Assembly (NCBI GenBank): GCA_964498075.1
Contig: CAZCGA010000027.1
Location: 1 to 57,943, forward strand
DNA from: CAZCGA01 sp964498075
GTDB taxonomy: Bacteria; Desulfobacterota; Binatia; HRBIN30
Length of the DNA stretch: 57,943 nt
Direction: 5' to 3'
Part shown: piece by piece, positions 52,642 to 57,943 of the stretch
How positions within the stretch are numbered: the first letter of the stretch is position 1
How the letters are laid out: each line of letters starts with the position of its first letter
Notes under the pieces: generated by a model
Seen by the model: only the letters and a program-made list of their open reading frames with translations
Told to the model about the DNA's origin: nothing
Databases searched by the model: none
Made by a program: the position numbers and the translations under genes

Positions 52642-52685
52642 ATTACCGTAATGCGCCGCCAAATCAATGACTCGGCCGGCTGAGT
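52642..52685. promoter_or_regulatory. Two small dyads in the divergent LLM/aidB spacer
   Basis: ATTACCGTAAT (52642-52652) is a perfect 5-1-5 dyad and ACTCGGCCGGCTGAGT (52670-52685) an imperfect 16-base one (14 of 16). Both lie in the 118-base spacer between the exported LLM gene and aidB and could be operator sites for either direction. Confidence 0.3.
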
Positions 52686-52731
52686 TGCGCGCGTCGCAGT
52701 GCTAACATGCCTGACCTGAGGAGGCGCCACG

Positions 52732-54381
52732 ATGCCCAGCCACCCCACCCATGAAGTCCTGAACCAACCGCCACCGCTCGAAGGCTACAACCTCTTCACG
52801 CAGGATCGCGCCCTCGTTGAAGCGCTGCATCGCGACGGCGCCGGCTGGGCCGAGGAGCGGGTCCGACAGCTCGGCGAGCTGGCCAGCGGCGAGCCGATGA
52901 CCTGGGGCGTACAGGCGAACACGCATCCACCCGTCTTGCGCACGCACGACCGTTACGGCCATCGCATCGACGAGGTGGAGTTCCACCCCGCCTGGCACCA
53001 ACTCTTGCGTCTCGCGGTCGAGTACGGGCTGCACGCGTTGCCGTGGCGCGAACCACGCCCCGGCGCCCATGCGGCGCGGGCGGCGCTGTTCTTCGTGCTG
53101 GGACAGGCCGAGGCGGGCCACGGTTGCCCAATCTCGATGACCTACTCCGCCGTGCCGGCGTTGCGCGCACAGCCCGAGATCGCCGCGGAATGGGAACCGC
53201 GGCTGACCTCGACGGAGTACGACCCGCGGATGATCCCGGCCACGCAGAAGACGGGCGCGCTGTGCGGTATGGCGATGACCGAGAAGCAGGGCGGCTCCGA
53301 CGTGCGCGCCAACACCACACGCGCTCGGGCGCTGGGGCGCGGCGGGCCGGGCGCGGAGTACGAGATCACCGGGCACAAGTGGTTCTGCTCGGCACCGATG
53401 TGCGACGCGTTTCTGGTGTTGGCGCACACCGAGCGCGGCCTCACCTGCTTCCTGCTGCCGCGTTGGCTGCCCGACGGCACGCGCAACCGCTTCTACATCC
53501 AGCGGCTCAAGGACAAGCTCGGCAACCGCTCGAACGCCTCGAGTGAGGTGGAGTTCGACGCCGCCTGGGCGCGCATGGTCGGCGAGGAAGGCCGCGGCGT
53601 GCCGACGATCATCGAGATGGTCAACCACACGCGCCTCGATTGCGTGATCGGGGCCGCCGCGACGATGCGCCAGGCGGTGGCGCAGGCGACGCACCACGCG
53701 GCGCACCGCTCCGCCTTCGGCAAGCGACTCATCGAGCAACCGTTGATGCGCAACGTGCTGGCCGACCTGTGCATCGAGTCGGAAGCGGCAACCACCGCAA
53801 TGATGCGCCTGGCGCGCGCCTACGATCCGGGCGATGAAGGACAGGAGCAGTTCGCACGACTGGCTACGGCGGTGGTCAAGTATTGGGTGTGCAAGCGCGC
53901 CCCGGCGCTGGTCGCCGAGGCACTCGAATGCCTGGGCGGCAGCGGCTACGTCGAGGAGTCGATGCTGCCGCGGCTTTACCGCGAGGCGCCGCTGAACTCG
54001 ATCTGGGAAGGCTCGGGAAACGTCATCTGCCTCGATGTGCTGCGTGCCATGGGCCGCAGCCCCGAGTCGGTCGAGGCATTCTTCGACGAGGTCGGCCTCG
54101 CACGGAGCGGCGAGCCGCGGCTCGACGCGTTCGTGTCCGCCTTGCGTCGCGAGCTGACGAACTTCGACGACATCGAGGCGCGTGCCCGCCGGCTCGTCGA
54201 GAAGATGGCCCTTGCGCTGCAGGCGTCGCTGCTGATCCGTCACAGCGATCCGGCAGTCGCCGACGCCTTCTGCGCGTCGCGGCTGAACAGCGACCACGGC
54301 CTGGCGTTCGGCACACTGCCCGCGGGTGTGGACTTCGCGCGCATCATCGAGCGCTCAAGGCCAGTGATCAGCGACGCGTGA
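52732..54381 (+). CDS. aidB: AidB-like acyl-CoA dehydrogenase
   Basis: 549 residues, the long acyl-CoA-dehydrogenase form of AidB. Diagnostic stretches: N-terminal NQPPPLEGYNLFTQDRAL, CPISMTYSAVPAL, MAMTEKQGGSDVRANTT, CLGGSGYVEESMLPRLYREAPLNSIWEGSGNV (with the Glu preceding GSGN). In E. coli AidB binds DNA and FAD and helps protect against alkylation; its enzymatic role is unclear. Here no ada/alkA genes are near. The stop overlaps the next gene's ATG (TGATG), tying it to two PaaK-like ligases. Confidence 0.9.
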   Translation: MPSHPTHEVLNQPPPLEGYNLFTQDRALVEALHRDGAGWAEERVRQLGELASGEPMTWGVQANTHPPVLRTHDRYGHRIDEVEFHPAWHQLLRLAVEYGLHALPWREPRPGAHAARAALFFVLGQAEAGHGCPISMTYSAVPALRAQPEIAAEWEPRLTSTEYDPRMIPATQKTGALCGMAMTEKQGGSDVRANTTRARALGRGGPGAEYEITGHKWFCSAPMCDAFLVLAHTERGLTCFLLPRWLPDGTRNRFYIQRLKDKLGNRSNASSEVEFDAAWARMVGEEGRGVPTIIEMVNHTRLDCVIGAAATMRQAVAQATHHAAHRSAFGKRLIEQPLMRNVLADLCIESEAATTAMMRLARAYDPGDEGQEQFARLATAVVKYWVCKRAPALVAEALECLGGSGYVEESMLPRLYREAPLNSIWEGSGNVICLDVLRAMGRSPESVEAFFDEVGLARSGEPRLDAFVSALRRELTNFDDIEARARRLVEKMALALQASLLIRHSDPAVADAFCASRLNSDHGLAFGTLPAGVDFARIIERSRPVISDA

Positions 54382-55655
54382 TGCGTTCCATGAGCTGGCC
54401 ACCGACTGCCGACGAGTTTGCTCGGTTGCGCGACACCCTCGCCTGGGTGCACGAGCACTCCCCCTATTACCGGCGCCTGCTCGACGCCGCCGGGGTACGT
54501 CCGGACGAGCTGCGCAGCTACCACGACTTCCGCAGCCGTGTGCCGCGCACGGCCAAGGCCGACCTGGTCGCTAACCAACGCGAGCATCCGCCGTTCGGTG
54601 AGTTCCTCGCCGTACCGCGCGAACAGTTTGGCTCGCTGCATACCTCGCCCGGACCGATCTTCATCCCGCGCCTCTCGGAGGAACGCGGCGGGACACCGGT
54701 GTTGAAGGAGTCGATCACGGCGATGGGCGTGCGGCCGGGGGACATCGCACACGTCACGCTCTCGTATCACATCATGCCCGGTGGCCTGCGACTGCATCGC
54801 GCCTTCGAGGAGGCAGGGTGCTTGGTCATCAACGGCGGCACCGGTGCGAGCCAGCTCCAGGTCGAAGTGGCGCGCGCCTGGCGGGCCACGGTGTATGCCG
54901 GCACGCCGAGCTTTCTTGCCAACCTCGGTGACACGGCACGCCAGATGGGTCTCGACCCGCGGCGCGACTTGCACTACCGCGTCGGCTTCTCCACCGCGGA
55001 AGCGCTCACGCCGCAGCTGCGACGTGACCTGCATGAGATGTTCGGTATCGAGCTGTTCGACCATTGCGGCGAAGCGCAGATCGGCCCGCTCGCCGGCGAG
55101 TGCCGCATGCACGAAGGCATGCACCTGCACGCGCGCGACTTGTTCTGCGAGTTCCTCGATCCGGAGAGCGGCGCGCCCGTCGAGGCGGGGAGTGTCGGCG
55201 AGATCGTCGCCACCCAGCTCGGCCCGCGGGCGTTGCCGCTGGTGCGCTACGCGCCCGGCGATGCGTTCCGGCTGCTGCCGGGCACGTGTGGGTGCGGCGA
55301 TCCGTCGTTGCGCATCGTCTTCGTCGGTCAGGTCGGCGTCATTCGCAAGATCAAGGGTGTGCTCGTGCATCCGGCGCAGGTGCACGCGGTGACCAAGCAG
55401 TTCGCCGAGATCGGTCGCTTTCAGATCGTCGTCGAGCATCCGGAAGGCGAGCGCTACGACCGCGCCGTGTTGCGCGCCGGCACGGTGCAGCAACCGGCGA
55501 ATGCGGCCGAGCTGAAGCGCGCTCTCGCGGCGCAGTTGAAGGCGACGGTGCTGATCCAGATGGAGGTCGAGCTGGTGCCTGAGGCCGAGATCCCCGAAGC
55601 CGCCGGCGCGCCGCGCTTTGCCGAGGCGATGGTGGATCGGAGGACGAAGCTGTGA
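54381..55655 (+). CDS. PaaK-like (phenylacetate-CoA ligase family) protein without the P-loop
   Basis: 424 residues of the PaaK-type adenylate-forming family, recognisable by FDHCGEAQIGPLAGECRMH, the acyl-adenylate motif, and RALPLVRYAPGDAFRL. Where family members have the nucleotide-binding loop (S/T)SGTTGxP, it reads LHTSPGPIFIPRL, so the ATP/AMP P-loop is lost. It may be a non-catalytic partner of the intact paralogue encoded immediately downstream (4-base overlap), or use another nucleotide geometry. Coupled to aidB by TGATG. An ATG at 54390 is an alternative start. Confidence 0.78.
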   Translation: MRSMSWPPTADEFARLRDTLAWVHEHSPYYRRLLDAAGVRPDELRSYHDFRSRVPRTAKADLVANQREHPPFGEFLAVPREQFGSLHTSPGPIFIPRLSEERGGTPVLKESITAMGVRPGDIAHVTLSYHIMPGGLRLHRAFEEAGCLVINGGTGASQLQVEVARAWRATVYAGTPSFLANLGDTARQMGLDPRRDLHYRVGFSTAEALTPQLRRDLHEMFGIELFDHCGEAQIGPLAGECRMHEGMHLHARDLFCEFLDPESGAPVEAGSVGEIVATQLGPRALPLVRYAPGDAFRLLPGTCGCGDPSLRIVFVGQVGVIRKIKGVLVHPAQVHAVTKQFAEIGRFQIVVEHPEGERYDRAVLRAGTVQQPANAAELKRALAAQLKATVLIQMEVELVPEAEIPEAAGAPRFAEAMVDRRTKL

Positions 55656-56947
55656 GCGCGGTCGCGCATCCCGAGGATCGCCCCTACTACGATCCGGTCA
55701 TCCAGACGATGCCGCTGCCGCAGGTGCGTCAGCTGCAGGCGCAGCGCCTGGCGCGCCAGCTCGGTCGCGTCTGGTCGGTGCCCGTGCCGTTCTTCAAGCG
55801 CAAGCTGGAAGCGGCCGGCATACGAAGCGCTGCCGACGTGCGCGGGCTCGATGATCTCCGCCTGATCCCGACCACGGTGAAGGGTGAGCTGCGTCGCAGC
55901 GAAGAAGAGTACCCCCCGTTTGGTGAGTACCGTGGTGCGCCGATCACTACCTGCGTGCGCCTCGGCGCCTCCACCGGCACCTCCGGACGGCCGACGCTCA
56001 TCCTGTGGACCCGCAAAGATCTCGCGGTCGACTACGCGGCGTCGCATCGCGGCCGTTGGCGCTGGGGTTTGCGACCTGGAATGAGCTTGGCGAACGCGCA
56101 CCCGTTCGGCATGAACGCCGGCGGCTGGCACTTCAGTCACGGCATCGAAGGGCTCGGCGCGCTCAGCATCCCGTCGGGGCCGCCGGTCGGCGAGCAGCAC
56201 GTCAAGGACGTGATCGAAGTATGGCGGCGGTTGCGGCCGCACATGTACCGGCTCTTCGGCAACGTCGCCACGACGTACGCCGACGCCGCGCGCAAGCATG
56301 GGCTCGATCCGGCGCGCGACCTCAACCTCACGATTGCCGGCGATCATCCGGCGGAGCAGTACCTGATGGCCAGCTCGGGGCTCGAAGCGCTGCCGTTGCT
56401 GGGCAGCGCCTGCGATCAGCGCGACGGCGCGCATCTGGCAGAGGATCTCGCCATCGTCGAAGTCATCGACCGTCACACTGGCCGCGCCTGCGGCCACGGC
56501 GAGCGCGGCAACCTCATCGTCACGGTGCTCGAGAAGGACAACTTCTTGTTGCGGTATGACCTCGAAGACATCGTGCGCTGGAACACAAAGCCCTGCCCGT
56601 GCGGCGAGACGCACCGCCGGCTCTTCTACGAAGGGCGGGTGCGCGACATCGTGCCGGTTGGACAGCACGAGGTGCTCCCGATCGACGTAGCGCTCGTGCT
56701 CTACGAGTTCCCGGAGGTCTCGACGCCGTCGGCCGAGTACCAGATCGTGCGCCGCGAGGCACCGTCAGACAGGCTGCACGTGCGTCTCGAGTACGGCCCG
56801 GAGCAGGTCGGTGACGTGAGCGGCATCACGCAACGCCTCGCCGAACGGTTCCGCAAGGGACTCGGCGTTGCAACCCAGCTCGATCTGGTCCCGCGCGGCG
56901 ACCTGCCGCGCTTCGCATACAAGGCCGCGCGGGTCGTGGACGAGTGA
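55652..56947 (+). CDS. PaaK-like (phenylacetate-CoA ligase family) protein, intact P-loop
   Basis: 431 residues, GTG start at 55652 overlapping the previous stop as GTGA. It has the nucleotide loop GASTGTSGRPT, an NAHPFGMNAGGWHFSHG segment, GNLIVTVLEKDNFLLRYDLEDIV and CPCGETHRR near the C-terminal domain. It should adenylate an (aromatic?) acid and pass it to CoA. The tight coupling to the P-loop-less paralogue and AidB suggests one functional unit acting on one substrate. Confidence 0.83.
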   Translation: MSAVAHPEDRPYYDPVIQTMPLPQVRQLQAQRLARQLGRVWSVPVPFFKRKLEAAGIRSAADVRGLDDLRLIPTTVKGELRRSEEEYPPFGEYRGAPITTCVRLGASTGTSGRPTLILWTRKDLAVDYAASHRGRWRWGLRPGMSLANAHPFGMNAGGWHFSHGIEGLGALSIPSGPPVGEQHVKDVIEVWRRLRPHMYRLFGNVATTYADAARKHGLDPARDLNLTIAGDHPAEQYLMASSGLEALPLLGSACDQRDGAHLAEDLAIVEVIDRHTGRACGHGERGNLIVTVLEKDNFLLRYDLEDIVRWNTKPCPCGETHRRLFYEGRVRDIVPVGQHEVLPIDVALVLYEFPEVSTPSAEYQIVRREAPSDRLHVRLEYGPEQVGDVSGITQRLAERFRKGLGVATQLDLVPRGDLPRFAYKAARVVDE

Positions 56948-56962
56948 GCACGCTCCGCAGAG

Positions 56963-57520
56963 TCAGCTTGCCGGCGTGCGGAAGTAATGGCGCCGATAGA
57001 AGCGCAGCTCGTCGATCGACTCCCGGATGTCGTCGAGCGCCAGATGACTGTGTTTCTTCTCCGGCGGCTGCGGTCCGTTCGGATACCAGCGGCGCACCAG
57101 CTCTTTGACCGTGCTGACGTCGATGTTCCGGTAGTGCAGATAGGCTTCCAGCGTCGGCATGTAGCGGGCGAGAAAGCGGCGGTCCTGATAGATCGAGTTG
57201 CCGCACAGCGGCGCGATGCGCTCTGGACAGTACGTCTTCACGAACGCCAGCGTCTGCGTTTCTGCTTCCGCCATCGAGATGGTCGAGGCGATCACGCGCG
57301 CCGTCAGCCCCGACGCCGCGTGGTGCTCGCGGTTCCACTGATCCATTGCCGCGAGGACCTCCGGTGGATGATGGACCGCTAGCACCGGCCCCTCCGCCGC
57401 CAGCTGCAGCTCGTTGTTGGTGACCAGCGTCGCGATCTCGAGGATCGTTTCCCGGTCCGGAGCGAGCCCGGTCATCTCCATGTCCATCCAGACGAGATGC
57501 GTGTCGCTGCGTTGACTCAT
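56963..57520 (-). CDS. orn: Oligoribonuclease
   Basis: 185 residues, a DEDDh 3'-5' exonuclease: VWMDMEMTGL (Asp13, Glu15), GNSIYQDRRFLARYMP, and HSHLALDDIRESIDELRFYR with the catalytic His and Asp. It degrades 2-5 nt RNAs and pGpG. Length and motifs are fully standard. It converges on the PaaK-like gene, 15 bases away. Confidence 0.93.
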   Translation of the reverse strand: MSQRSDTHLVWMDMEMTGLAPDRETILEIATLVTNNELQLAAEGPVLAVHHPPEVLAAMDQWNREHHAASGLTARVIASTISMAEAETQTLAFVKTYCPERIAPLCGNSIYQDRRFLARYMPTLEAYLHYRNIDVSTVKELVRRWYPNGPQPPEKKHSHLALDDIRESIDELRFYRRHYFRTPAS

Positions 57521-57653
57521 GTGGCTCCCCCTCTACCACGAACCGCGGCCTGCCGACACGGACTCCCGCACAGAGATGTTCGAGGCCCGCGCCGCCCGCT
57601 GTACAAACCTGTGCAGCCGCATCCTGAGAAGCGGCGATCCAACCTCCCGGGTA

Positions 57654-57670
57654 TTGGCACCTCGCTTGCC
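57654..57670 (+). promoter_or_regulatory. Sigma-54 (RpoN)-type promoter
   Basis: TTGGCACCTCGCTTGCC carries the -24 (TGGCAC) and -12 (TTGC) elements of RpoN promoters with the GG-to-GC spacing that family requires (10 bases between). Transcription would begin near 57681, about 20 bases before the ATG of the 51-residue gene at 57701, and include its GGGGAGG ribosome site. It would need an enhancer-binding activator. Confidence 0.55.
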
Positions 57671-57700
57671 ATCCCTCGCACCGTGAAGGGGAGGACGAGC

Positions 57701-57856
57701 ATGCAGGTCATCGCAACCGGGAAGTGGTCGAAGGCGGAGAAGCGGTGGAGGATGGTGGTGGCGTTGCGCCGCCCGGTCGGCGAGGCGGCTGCCTCACCCG
57801 GAACGAAGCCCGCACCGCTGAAGGGTCTGCGGCGGCGACCGCGGCCGAATCACTAG
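57701..57856 (+). CDS. Small basic protein behind a sigma-54-type promoter (51 aa)
   Basis: 51 residues (MQVIATGKWSKAEKRWRMV... LKGLRRRPRPNH), strongly basic. A GGGGAGG lies about 6 bases upstream of the ATG, and a sigma-54-like promoter sits 30 bases further up. No domain or membrane segment. Function unknown; a small RNA-, ribosome- or envelope-binding role cannot be told apart from the sequence. Confidence 0.5.
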   Translation: MQVIATGKWSKAEKRWRMVVALRRPVGEAAASPGTKPAPLKGLRRRPRPNH

Positions 57857-57915
57857 GAAGAAGAGACCTCACCCTGACCCTCTCCTACGAGAGACTGTCG
57901 ATTTTCTCGCAAACA

Positions 57916-57943
57916 GTGCTTCGACAAGCTCAGCACGAGCGGT
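57916..57943. repeat. Dispersed repeat, copy C (runs off the window)
   Basis: GTGCTTCGACAAGCTCAGC followed by ACGAGCGGT at the window end is a diverged copy of the element at 51476-51505 (GTGCTTCGAGAGCCTCAGC and ACGAGCGGT). The unit probably continues past the edge. Confidence 0.5.

Noticed and set aside
52702..54297. Minus-strand frame of 531 codons antisense to aidB
   Set aside because: AidB on the plus strand is unmistakable; the reverse frame has no recognisable domain.
54240..56668. Long minus-strand frames antisense to the two PaaK-like genes
   Set aside because: These are shadows of GC-rich codons; the plus-strand genes carry family motifs and coupled starts.

Overview
The window is high-GC, densely coded bacterial DNA. 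Several traits suggest an uncultured, metabolically versatile soil or groundwater lineage of the deltaproteobacterial/Binatota type: many acyl-CoA dehydrogenases, thiolases with DUF35 partners, CaiB/BaiF CoA-transferases, three LLM-class (F420/flavin type) oxidoreductases, PaaK-like ligases, and a secreted Thr-Pro-rich protein with cohesin-like and dockerin-like modules. This placement rests on gene content only and was not tested by phylogeny.

Layout. (1) 1-7.2 kb: mixed housekeeping and accessory genes: a secreted cohesin/dockerin-like protein, an inositol-monophosphatase family enzyme, a GT39-like membrane glycosyltransferase, a two-subunit ADP-forming acyl-CoA synthetase, two damaged genes (VOC and GNAT), tRNA-Ser(GCT) and a Cys-rich secreted protein. 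(2) 7.3-10.5 kb: dapL, folK, a GcvR-like double-ACT protein and tatA. (3) 10.5-17.0 kb: two divergent CoA-thioester operons around a perfect 16-bp palindrome. One side has a Cys-less thiolase-like protein, a DUF35 Zn-ribbon protein and an acyl-CoA dehydrogenase. The other has an SDR, an HMG-CoA-synthase-like/DUF35 fusion without its nucleophilic Cys, and a normal thiolase. (4) 17.1-30.0 kb: a defence island with a DUF499 ATPase, a HigBA toxin-antitoxin pair, a DUF1156 adenine methylase, an XRE-SNF2-DUF3883 helicase and a divergent Fic protein. (5) 30.1-43.4 kb: SDRs, LLM and TPR proteins, a D-2-hydroxyacid dehydrogenase, a PhyH dioxygenase, a lipocalin-like protein, another acyl-CoA dehydrogenase, an internally deleted epoxide hydrolase, an isochorismatase-fold protein with a substituted triad, and a CoA-transferase pair. 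(6) 43.4-50.5 kb: a second island with an orphan membrane/OB-fold protein, ParDE, a dead tyrosine-recombinase fragment and an EVE-domain McrB with McrC. (7) 50.5-57.9 kb: two LLM oxidoreductases (one with a Sec signal peptide), a translationally coupled aidB-PaaK-PaaK operon, orn, and a 51-residue protein behind a sigma-54-like promoter.

How the genes work together. The catabolic operons look like CoA activation (CoA-transferases, PaaK ligases, ACD), then beta-oxidation-like steps (dehydrogenases, SDRs), then C-C cleavage or condensation by thiolase/DUF35 assemblies. The two islands combine modification-linked and modification-dependent restriction with toxin-antitoxin modules. Intergenic inverted repeats recur at the island edges and between operons.
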